Shown in pieces: positions 5,581 through 11,890 of a stretch of DNA of 15,718 nt; the first letter of the stretch is position 1, and each line of letters opens with the position of its first letter. The position numbers and the translations under genes are program-made. This DNA comes from Oscillospiraceae bacterium (GTDB lineage: Bacteria; Bacillota_A; Clostridia; Saccharofermentanales; Saccharofermentanaceae): contig CADAXO010000048.1 of NCBI GenBank assembly GCA_902791885.1, positions 7,806-23,523 of the forward strand. Direction: 5' to 3'. The notes beneath the pieces were generated by a model. It did not search any database. It worked only from the letters and a program-made list of their open reading frames with translations, and was not told where the DNA came from.

Positions 5581-6054
5581 ATGAACATCGAAGAGACTCT
5601 TAACAGCAACATGATCAACACCGAGGGCATACCGCCGAGTTACTACCTTCTGGGCCTTCTGAGTGCGTTCGAGAACAGGTTCCAGGCGATGGCCGACCGC
5701 GACATGAAGGAGATCAGCTGGAAGCAGTTTTTCGCGATAATCTGCATCGATATGTGCAACGAGCCGCCGACGCTTAAGGAGCTCGCGGACATACTGGGAA
5801 GCTCGCATCAGAACGTTAAGCAGATCCTTTTGAAACTCGAGAAGAAGGGCTTCATCGGATTCCGTCCTGACGAGAATGACAGAAGGAAGCAGCGTATCGT
5901 TCTTACCGGCACCTGCAGGAAGTTCTGTGAGAAGAATAACGAGCTCGGAATGAGGATCATGGGGAAGATGTTCAACGGCGTATCAGAGAAAGACATCAAG
6001 ACGACGATCGATACGATAACTAAGATCGAGAAGAATCTGACGGAGGTGGAATAA
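5581..6054 (+). CDS. MarR family transcriptional regulator
   Basis: The 157-residue protein has the MarR layout: N-terminal dimerisation helices, a winged helix-turn-helix at about 62-108 (TLKELADILGSSHQNVKQIL, LEKKGFIGF, then the wing DENDRRKQRIVLT with the conserved DxRxxR-like element), and C-terminal dimerisation helices. MarR dimers bind short palindromes and usually repress their own operon until a ligand or oxidant releases them. The two GTAATATATTAC palindromes at the promoter are the obvious binding sites. AAGGAG lies 10 nt before the ATG. Its stop codon directly abuts the start of the flavodoxin gene, so the pair is one operon. The inducer is unknown. Confidence 0.9.
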   Translation: MNIEETLNSNMINTEGIPPSYYLLGLLSAFENRFQAMADRDMKEISWKQFFAIICIDMCNEPPTLKELADILGSSHQNVKQILLKLEKKGFIGFRPDENDRRKQRIVLTGTCRKFCEKNNELGMRIMGKMFNGVSEKDIKTTIDTITKIEKNLTEVE

Positions 6055-6576
6055 ATGTCAGGGATAGTAGTTTATAAGTCTAAGTACGGTGCAACAAAGA
6101 AGTATGCCGAGTGGATTGCTGAGGCAACAGGCTTCGAGGCGGTATCTGTTAAGGAAGCGGATATCAATGAGGTCGCCAAGCACGATGTGATAATACTCGG
6201 AGGCGGAGTCTATGCGGGCGGTATCGCTATAGTGCCTTTCTTAAGGAAGAATTACAACAGACTTAAGGGGAAGAAGATCATCGTGTACACATGCGGTGCT
6301 TCTCCTTATGACGAGAAGTTCTTTAATCAGCTTGTTGATATGAATATGAAGGATGATTTTAAGGACATTCCCGTTTATTACTGCAGAGGCGGCTTCGACT
6401 TGAAGAATATGTCTTTCATGGATAAGACGCTTTGTAAGATGCTTCGAAAATCTTTATCCAAGAAAGATCCCAAGGACTATGAGGTCTGGGAAGAGGCATT
6501 GATGTCGGTAGGTGAAGACGAGTCCGGTGACTGGACTGATAAGGCCGATCTTGAGCCTGTACTGGCATCGATCTGA
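6055..6576 (+). CDS. Flavodoxin-domain protein (Flavodoxin_5/HemG-like)
   Basis: The 173-residue protein has a flavodoxin fold. The FMN phosphate loop is YKSKYGATKKYAEW (7-20, SxxGxT pattern). The next flavin-contact loop is GGGVYAGGI (49-57), and the third is YTCGASPYDEKFF (78-90). This matches Flavodoxin_5 proteins, related to the menaquinone-dependent protoporphyrinogen oxidase HemG, but the family also contains many uncharacterised reductases and no haem genes are nearby, so a specific reaction is not assigned. GGAGG at 6042-6046 is 8 nt from the start, and the start directly follows the MarR stop. Being controlled by MarR, it probably serves a redox or toxic-compound response. Confidence 0.85.
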   Translation: MSGIVVYKSKYGATKKYAEWIAEATGFEAVSVKEADINEVAKHDVIILGGGVYAGGIAIVPFLRKNYNRLKGKKIIVYTCGASPYDEKFFNQLVDMNMKDDFKDIPVYYCRGGFDLKNMSFMDKTLCKMLRKSLSKKDPKDYEVWEEALMSVGEDESGDWTDKADLEPVLASI

Positions 6577-6600
6577 TAAGAATACTCACACATACAAACA

Positions 6601-6629
6601 TTGACACGGCTCTTGCCGGCGTGTATTAT
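6601..6629 (+). promoter_or_regulatory. Strong promoter of the tetR-like/hydrolase operon
   Basis: A perfect -35 box TTGACA (6601-6606), a 17-bp spacer and TATTAT (6624-6629) are present 25 bp after the flavodoxin stop. The start is predicted at about 6636. Confidence 0.85.
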
Positions 6630-6636
6630 CAGGATA

Positions 6637-6652
6637 GTGACCACATGGTCAC
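6637..6652. promoter_or_regulatory. TetR operator candidate at the transcription start
   Basis: GTGACCA (6637-6643) and TGGTCAC (6646-6652) are a 7-bp inverted repeat with a 2-bp centre, starting at the predicted +1 and ending 15 bp before the TetR start codon. Binding there would block the promoter, as is usual for TetR autorepression. Confidence 0.7.
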
Positions 6653-6667
6653 CGTGGGAGAGATAAC

Positions 6668-7282
6668 ATGCCGACAAGAGTTTTTACCGAGCTTGATGAA
6701 GCTAAGAAGCAGAGGGTGACTGATGCCGCTTTGGCTGAGTTTGCCTCCTGCGGGTACGAGAGTGCTTCGACCAATAATATCGTAAAGGAATGCGGTATCA
6801 GCAAGGGAAGTCTTTTTAAGTATTTCGAGAATAAAGAAGATCTGTATTTCTACCTTATCGATACCGTTGCCGCGAAGATGGCGTCGGATATGGCGCCGTC
6901 GCTTGAGAAGCTGCCGGCTGACCTTTATGAGCGTATCAAAGCATACTCGTCTGCTGAGATCTCATGGTATATGGAACACCCTGTTGAAGGTGCCTTTATG
7001 ACGCGCATGGCTTCGGAAAGAGGGGAGATCGAAGATAAGTTAAACGAGCGCTACAAGTCAGTAAGCAACGATACTTACAAGGCACTTTTGAAGGGCGCGG
7101 ATCTTAAGAAGATAAATCACGATAAGAAAAAGGTTATTAAACTTTTGGGATGGGTGCTTCAGGGCTTTAACAGAAGCTTTCTTGAGAAGGAAGCGGGAAG
7201 TAAGAAGCCGATGAAGAAATTAAGGGAAGAGTACGGGAAGCAGCTTGCGGATTATCTCGACATATTGCGCAAGGGACTATAG
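6668..7282 (+). CDS. TetR family transcriptional regulator
   Basis: The 204-residue protein has an N-terminal TetR helix-turn-helix at about 15-60 (AALAEFASCGYESASTNNIV, then CGISKGSLFKYFENKEDLY), the family signature including the conserved KYF/NKE. The rest is a helical ligand-binding and dimerisation domain without recognisable ligand motifs. GGAG stands 7 nt upstream of the ATG. It is probably an autorepressor acting on the palindrome at 6637-6652, and it also controls the hydrolase gene that follows 19 nt later. TetR plus a small hydrolase or reductase is a common detoxification layout; the ligand is unknown. Confidence 0.92.
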   Translation: MPTRVFTELDEAKKQRVTDAALAEFASCGYESASTNNIVKECGISKGSLFKYFENKEDLYFYLIDTVAAKMASDMAPSLEKLPADLYERIKAYSSAEISWYMEHPVEGAFMTRMASERGEIEDKLNERYKSVSNDTYKALLKGADLKKINHDKKKVIKLLGWVLQGFNRSFLEKEAGSKKPMKKLREEYGKQLADYLDILRKGL

Positions 7283-7301
7283 GAATAAGGGGCAGATACA
7301 G

Positions 7302-8099
7302 ATGGCTAAGAACGGAACAGTTAATATCGGCAACACACAGATGCATTATGCGGAATTCGGAAGCGGGGACAGAAATCTCGTTGTGCTCCCCGGCCTTTCT
7401 GACGGCCTCACGACCGTCAAGGGAAAAGCTTGGATGCTCGCGCCGTCTTATAAGAAGTTTCTTAAGGACTTTAAGGTATATATGTTCAGCAGGAAGGAAA
7501 GTATGCCCGAAGGTTACAGCATACGCGATATGGCCAAAGATCAGGTCGAGGCCATGCGGATACTTAACATCACAAAGGCGACCGTCATGGGTGTTTCCCA
7601 GGGCGGAATGATATCTCAATATATCGCAGCTGATTACCCTGAGGTTGTAGAGAAACTGATACTTGTCGTAACGGCTCCTTATGCGAATGAAGTAGCCCGG
7701 GACGCAGTAAGCTCATGGATGGATATGGCGAAGAGAGGAGACCATACGACCCTCATGATCGATACGGCTGAGAGGATGTATTCGAAAGCTTATCTTGATA
7801 AGAACCGAAAGCTTTTTCCTGTGATCGCGAAGTTCACACGTCCTTCAAGCTATGAGCGTTTCTTAAGAAACGCGGAGGCTATATTGAAGTTTGATGCCAG
7901 GGATGATCTTAAGAATATAACGTGTCCCACACTTATAATCGCAGGTGACGACGATAACACCGTCGGCAATGATGCCCCTGCCGAGTTTAATGCAGGGATA
8001 ACAAACAGCGAGGTTTATATCTATGAGGGGCAGGGTCACGGGCTTTTCGATGAGGAAAAAGACTTCTATGACCGTGTGCTGGAATACGCCTTAAGGTAA
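7302..8099 (+). CDS. Cytosolic alpha/beta hydrolase downstream of TetR
   Basis: The 265-residue protein is a soluble alpha/beta hydrolase: the oxyanion-side loop is LPGLSDG (29-35), the nucleophile Ser99 is in GVSQGG, Asp218 in GDDDNTV and His246 in GQGHGLF. A mobile cap region is expected around 130-195. It has no signal peptide. The substrate is not evident; relatives include lactonases and esterases. AAGGGG at 7287-7292 lies 9 nt before ATG 7302, so the in-frame ATG at 7245 inside the TetR gene is rejected. It is in one operon with TetR (19-nt gap). Its last 9 bases overlap the end of the convergent aldo/keto reductase gene, leaving no space for a terminator. Confidence 0.9.
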   Translation: MAKNGTVNIGNTQMHYAEFGSGDRNLVVLPGLSDGLTTVKGKAWMLAPSYKKFLKDFKVYMFSRKESMPEGYSIRDMAKDQVEAMRILNITKATVMGVSQGGMISQYIAADYPEVVEKLILVVTAPYANEVARDAVSSWMDMAKRGDHTTLMIDTAERMYSKAYLDKNRKLFPVIAKFTRPSSYERFLRNAEAILKFDARDDLKNITCPTLIIAGDDDNTVGNDAPAEFNAGITNSEVYIYEGQGHGLFDEEKDFYDRVLEYALR

Positions 8100-9020
8100 A
8101 GTGTTTCCAGCGGACTGGTATATCTCGTACCATTCCCTGCGGGAAAGATTTACTTCAGAAGCCAACGCCATCTGCTCGATCCTCTGAGGCTTGGTGGTGC
8201 CGATTACCGCCTGCACAGGGCCGGGGTAGCGGAGTACCCATGCGATAGCAACGGCCTCAGCCGTAACGTTCTGCTCGGAAGCGATGCGCGAGAGCACTTT
8301 ATTAAGATCCGCGAACTTGGGGTTGCCGATGAAAACACCTTCGAAGAATCCGTGCTGCAGAACTGACCAGGCCTGAATAACGATGTTGTTGAATCTGCAG
8401 TATTCGAGGATGCTTCCGTCTCTTACGATACCTGCATCGGTGCTCATATTCACATGAAGTCCTGCGTCGATAGAAGGTGTGAAGGCAGCCGATAACTGAA
8501 TCTGGTTGATGGCGATCTTCTCTTTGACAGCCTTTGAGATCATCTCGATCATCATGGGGTTCATATTGGAGACACCGAAGTCAACGATCTTGCCTTCGGA
8601 GACCAGAAGGTCGATCGCTTCGTTGATCTCTTCAGGTTCCATAAGCGCATCGGGGCGGTGCAGCAAAAGTGAATCTATATGGTCAACATTAAGACGCGTC
8701 AGGATGCCGTCCACAGACTCGATAATGTGTTCCTTTGAGAAGTCAAAATACTTAAGGCCGTTATCGCGTCTGATACCGCACTTCGACTGTATCCACATAC
8801 GGTCTCTTAAGTCGGGCCTTGAAGAGAGGACTTTGCCGACGATCCTCTCGCACAGCCCGTCTGCATAACAATCTGCAAGGTCAAAAGCATTGATGCCCGA
8901 ATCAAGGGCGGTGTCTATAAGCTTCTCGACTTCTTTCGCAGACAGGGAACTTATTCTCATCATGCCGAGTATCACGGACGAGATGCTTACATTATTCTTG
9001 CCGAATTCTATGTACTTCAT
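8091..9020 (-). CDS. Aldo/keto reductase
   Basis: The 309-residue protein is a complete (beta/alpha)8 aldo/keto reductase, NAD(P)H-dependent and cytosolic. The catalytic tetrad is visible: Asp47 (AFDLADCY), Tyr52, Lys80 (IQSKCG) and His121 (LLLHRPD). The cofactor-end pattern near the C-terminus (AVIGTTKPQRIEQM) is also present, and the sequence resembles the YdhF-like branch. GGGAGG precedes the ATG by about 9 nt. It follows the histidine kinase gene on the same strand after 36 nt, with no terminator between, so it may be co-transcribed with the two-component system; an own promoter cannot be excluded. The substrate is unknown. Its 3' end overlaps the convergent hydrolase gene by 9 bp. Confidence 0.92.
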   Translation of the reverse strand: MKYIEFGKNNVSISSVILGMMRISSLSAKEVEKLIDTALDSGINAFDLADCYADGLCERIVGKVLSSRPDLRDRMWIQSKCGIRRDNGLKYFDFSKEHIIESVDGILTRLNVDHIDSLLLHRPDALMEPEEINEAIDLLVSEGKIVDFGVSNMNPMMIEMISKAVKEKIAINQIQLSAAFTPSIDAGLHVNMSTDAGIVRDGSILEYCRFNNIVIQAWSVLQHGFFEGVFIGNPKFADLNKVLSRIASEQNVTAEAVAIAWVLRYPGPVQAVIGTTKPQRIEQMALASEVNLSRREWYEIYQSAGNTLP

Positions 9021-9056
9021 GATGGGCAGCCTCCCACAGAAAAAGATAAATATATT

Positions 9057-10304
9057 TTACACTTTTCTTATGATTATCTCTACTGTTAATCCGCCGCCCT
9101 CGCGGTTACGGATCTCGAGTCCGCCTCCCATCTTCTCCATAAAGCGTGATGCAAGATAAAGACCGAGGCCGCTTCCGTCCTTGCCGGAACTTTCTGCCGC
9201 CGATCCTCTGTAGAACTTAGAAGTCAGCATGGCGATCTCATCTTCGGTTACACCCGGTCCTCTGTCAGAGAAGAAGACATGAATGCTTTCTTCGTCTGTA
9301 CTGAAGGACACCTCAAGCGGTGTGCCCGCATACTTAAATGAGTTGCCTGCGATGTTGTCGATGACCTGCTCAAGCCTTAGTTTGTCAGCCGTGATAAGGC
9401 ACTGCGGTACTTCCGATCCGCGCACGACTTCGCCGTAGAAACGCAGGTCATTAAGCATGGTGTCGATAATGAGCGAGCTCTCTTCACGCGGTGTTACCTT
9501 GAGCTCCTCGAGCTCGTCTAAAGTTGCCTTAAACATATTGTCGACCAGGTGCTCGACGGAATCCGCCTTGGACTTGATGACAGCGACCTTGTCCTGCACA
9601 TCCGCGTCCTTGTACTTGAGTTCCATGACCTCGCATGTGGCCTTGATGGTCGCAACAGGAGTCTTGATGTCGTGCGACAATTCTGCGACGAGTTCCTGCT
9701 TGCTTCTGTTGGCCGCAGCTTCGCGCTCTGCGGATAATTTAAGCTCTTCTCTCATGCGGTCGAAAGACTCTGTGAACGCGCCGAAATAATTATGTCTCGT
9801 CATGTTAAGCGGCATTTCGAGATTGCCTTTGGATACGTTGCTCGCGAATACTTTAAGCTTATTGAAAGGTCTTACATACAGATACCAGATTATAAGCAGC
9901 AGCACGATGCCCGCCGCGTATGCGCTTCCGAAGACCGTAAGAAGCTGCGTCTTCTCCTTTGCGACTGTCTGGCGGTACTCTTCGCCTCTCGCATCGAAAG
10001 CGACTTTGCCTAAGATCTGTCCGTCGTGCCTGTAGTCGAACACGGACCAGCCGTGCTTAATAAACTCGTTGTTGATGGTGGCGTAATCGGAGTCGCTTAC
10101 AAGTATGATCTCGCATCCGTATTCGGCTTCCAGTGCATCGCGGTCACCGCCTTCGGAAAGACCCGCACCTACGGCATCCGCACGCGTGTTGAGGTCTAAC
10201 ATATCAAGCTGATATTCGGTCTTGGCATCGATCCTGAACCACAATATGAGCGCGCACGCGAGCATAAGGACGGTGTACAGGAGCGCGATGACCCTTATCT
10301 TCAT
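9057..10304 (-). CDS. Membrane sensor histidine kinase (OmpR-type partner)
   Basis: The 415-residue protein has a membrane segment at about 4-24, an extracytoplasmic sensor region at 25-120, a second membrane segment at 121-143, and a HAMP-like linker at 144-195. The HisKA domain carries phosphorylated His211 in ELSHDIKTPV. The ATPase domain has the N box (DNIAGNSFKY, Asn317/Asn321), G1 (DRGPGV) and G2 (GSGLGL). It autophosphorylates on His211 and passes phosphate to the adjacent response regulator. Its start overlaps the regulator's stop by 4 nt (ATGA), so the two are translationally coupled. The medium-sized extracellular domain differs from the short-loop BceS-type kinases that sense through their transporter, so it may detect a signal directly. 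A divergent ABC transporter is the likely target. Confidence 0.93.
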   Translation of the reverse strand: MKIRVIALLYTVLMLACALILWFRIDAKTEYQLDMLDLNTRADAVGAGLSEGGDRDALEAEYGCEIILVSDSDYATINNEFIKHGWSVFDYRHDGQILGKVAFDARGEEYRQTVAKEKTQLLTVFGSAYAAGIVLLLIIWYLYVRPFNKLKVFASNVSKGNLEMPLNMTRHNYFGAFTESFDRMREELKLSAEREAAANRSKQELVAELSHDIKTPVATIKATCEVMELKYKDADVQDKVAVIKSKADSVEHLVDNMFKATLDELEELKVTPREESSLIIDTMLNDLRFYGEVVRGSEVPQCLITADKLRLEQVIDNIAGNSFKYAGTPLEVSFSTDEESIHVFFSDRGPGVTEDEIAMLTSKFYRGSAAESSGKDGSGLGLYLASRFMEKMGGGLEIRNREGGGLTVEIIIRKV

Positions 10305-10999
10305 TTATTTGTCTCCAGGATGTAACCCGTGCCCCAAACGGTCTTGATGTACTTCGGGTTGTTGGGGTCTGATTCGAGCTTCTCGCGCAGGCGTCTTATG
10401 TGTACGTTAAGTGTGCTGTCGGAGTAGAAGCTGTCGCCCCACACCTCATCGAAAAGCTTTTCTTTGGTAACGATAGTATCCTTATGGGAATAAAGGCAGG
10501 ACAGGAGTGCGAACTCCTTTGCCTTAAGCTGAACCTCGCGGCCTTCTACGCGGCAGGAGAGTGTCGCGGGGTCGATGGTGAAGTTTCCGCTGTCAGTTTC
10601 CTTTTCGCCGGTGCTGCCGCCCAGCTGTTTTATTGCCTCAAGTCTTTTAAGCTGAACCTTTACCTTCGCAAGAAGAACGCTTAATGTATAAGGCTTCTTT
10701 ATATAGTCGTCGCCGCCGATGTTCAAGGCCACGAGAACGTCGTCGTCGCTTTGGCGGGCGGATATAAACAGTATCGGTGTGTCGTATTTCTCACGCAGTG
10801 TCTTACATAAAGTAAAGCCGCTCTCGTTGCCGAGGTTGATGTCCAGAAGGAAAACATCAGCCGTGTTTTCCTTAAGAAACTCAAGGCATTCGTCTGCTGT
10901 GGAGACCGTGGCGCAGGAGACCTCGAACATCTCGAAATACTCCTGTGTCATCTTGGAAAGCTCTATCTCGTCGTCGATTATTAGGCAGTTGTAATTCAT
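10301..10999 (-). CDS. OmpR/PhoB family response regulator
   Basis: The 232-residue regulator has a receiver domain (acidic pocket D9-D10, phospho-acceptor Asp53 in LLDINLG, Ser80, Lys102 in KKPY) and a C-terminal winged-helix OmpR domain (EFALLSCLYSHKDTIVTKEK, LNVHIRRLREKLE, TVWGTGYIL). It should bind tandem direct repeats when phosphorylated by the kinase that overlaps it downstream. I chose ATG 10999 because MNYNCLIIDDE is the typical receiver start; the frame extends upstream to 11179 but that part has no family resemblance. No ribosome binding site precedes ATG 10999. Instead an extended -10 box lies 6 nt upstream, which would place the A of ATG at +1, so the mRNA is probably leaderless. 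Likely targets are this promoter and the divergent ABC operon. Confidence 0.93.
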   Translation of the reverse strand: MNYNCLIIDDEIELSKMTQEYFEMFEVSCATVSTADECLEFLKENTADVFLLDINLGNESGFTLCKTLREKYDTPILFISARQSDDDVLVALNIGGDDYIKKPYTLSVLLAKVKVQLKRLEAIKQLGGSTGEKETDSGNFTIDPATLSCRVEGREVQLKAKEFALLSCLYSHKDTIVTKEKLFDEVWGDSFYSDSTLNVHIRRLREKLESDPNNPKYIKTVWGTGYILETNK

Positions 11000-11005
11000 G
11001 ATTCG

Positions 11006-11014
11006 AGTATAGCA
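11006..11014 (-). promoter_or_regulatory. Extended -10 promoter of the response regulator gene
   Basis: TGC-TATACT (11014-11006, minus strand) is an extended -10 element; no good -35 is seen, but TAAGAA repeats occupy that region. Six bases separate it from ATG 10999, so the start codon coincides with the predicted +1. Confidence 0.6.
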
Positions 11015-11016
11015 CA

Positions 11017-11035
11017 TGTAAGAAACAGTTAAGAA
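11017..11035. promoter_or_regulatory. Candidate response-regulator site: TAAGAA direct repeats 11 bp apart
   Basis: TAAGAA occurs at 11019-11024 and 11030-11035, an 11-bp period typical of OmpR/PhoB-type binding sites, directly upstream of the -10 box of the regulator's own promoter. A further copy within TGTAAGAA (11088-11095) lies on the transporter side. Assignment to this regulator is inferred. Confidence 0.45.
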
Positions 11036-11087
11036 TTGAACAAGATTCACGTAAAGTATTCTTCCCAAGGCAGCCGTAGAATGGCAG

Positions 11088-11103
11088 TGTAAGAATTCTG
11101 ACA
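11088..11103. promoter_or_regulatory. 16-bp imperfect palindrome in front of the ABC operon
   Basis: TGTAAGAATTCTGACA is symmetric except at one base pair position per arm, centred on GAATTC. It shares TGTAAGAA with 11017-11024 beside the response-regulator promoter. It ends 26 bp before the ABC start codon, so it may be an operator or overlap the transcription start. A possible -10 is TAGAAT (11077-11082), but no matching -35 is seen. Confidence 0.45.
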
Positions 11104-11129
11104 AAACCAGATATGAGGGAGAAGACAAA

Positions 11130-11888
11130 ATGACAACTACAGTTCTTAAAGCTACAGACCTTTGTAAGACATTTTCCAATGAAAGCGTTCAGCAGCACGT
11201 GCTGAAGAATCTTAATCTCGAGATCAGAAAGGGAGACTTCACGGTCATCATGGGTGACTCCGGTGCAGGTAAGAGCACACTCCTTTATTCTCTTTCCGGT
11301 ATGGACCGTCCGAGCCTCGGTGCGATCCTCTACGGCAACGAAGAGATCTCGAAGTACAGTAACGACAAGCTCGCACTTTTCAGAAGAAAGCACTGCGGTT
11401 TTGTTTTCCAGCAGAACTACCTTAACGACACAATGAGTGTTCTCGATAACATCATCGTAAGCGGACTTCTTAAGAGCCGTGACCGTAAAAAGATCGCAGC
11501 TCGTGCCAAGGAGCTTCTCGGTGAAGTCGGACTTGATGAGAAGTGCTACAACAAGTTCCCGAATCAGCTGTCGGGAGGTGAGAAGCAGAGAGTCGCTCTC
11601 GTAAGGTCGGTTATCAACGAGCCCGAGATCCTCTTTGCAGACGAGCCTACAGGTGCTCTTAATTCTCAGAACACCGAGGCCGTTCTCGATGTATTGACCG
11701 ACATGAATAACAAAGGCCAGAGCATCGTAATGGTAACGCATACGATCGCGGCGGCGGAAAGAGGCAACCGCATCCTTTACTTAAGAGACGGCGTTATCTG
11801 CGACGAGATCTCGCTTGAGAGATACGATGGTGAGAATAAGGAGCGTCACGGCAAGCTTCGCGCTTTCCTTTCTGACATGGGGTGGTAA
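11130..11888 (+). CDS. ABC transporter ATP-binding protein (MacB/BceA-like)
   Basis: The 252-residue ATPase has every ABC motif: Walker A GDSGAGKST (42-50), Q-loop Gln94-Gln95 in FVFQQN, signature LSGGEKQR (147-154), Walker B ILFADEPTG (167-175) and switch His204 in MVTHT. The sequence belongs to the MacB/LolD/BceA group, which pairs with FtsX-type permeases and handles peptides, lipids or antimicrobial resistance rather than bulk uptake. A GAGGGAG ribosome site is 8 nt upstream of the ATG. The permease start lies 2 nt past its stop, within reach of a ribosome site formed by the gene end. It is divergent from a two-component system that probably controls it. Confidence 0.93.
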   Translation: MTTTVLKATDLCKTFSNESVQQHVLKNLNLEIRKGDFTVIMGDSGAGKSTLLYSLSGMDRPSLGAILYGNEEISKYSNDKLALFRRKHCGFVFQQNYLNDTMSVLDNIIVSGLLKSRDRKKIAARAKELLGEVGLDEKCYNKFPNQLSGGEKQRVALVRSVINEPEILFADEPTGALNSQNTEAVLDVLTDMNNKGQSIVMVTHTIAAAERGNRILYLRDGVICDEISLERYDGENKERHGKLRAFLSDMGW

Positions 11889-11890
11889 TT

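Noticed and set aside
11000..11179. 60-residue N-terminal extension of the response regulator
   Set aside because: It would overlap the promoter region and the divergent ABC gene, and it shows no receiver-domain sequence; MNYNCLIIDDE is the normal beginning.
10881..11741. 286-codon minus-strand frame spanning the divergent promoter region
   Set aside because: It is antisense to the ABC ATPase and crosses both promoters; no domain is visible.
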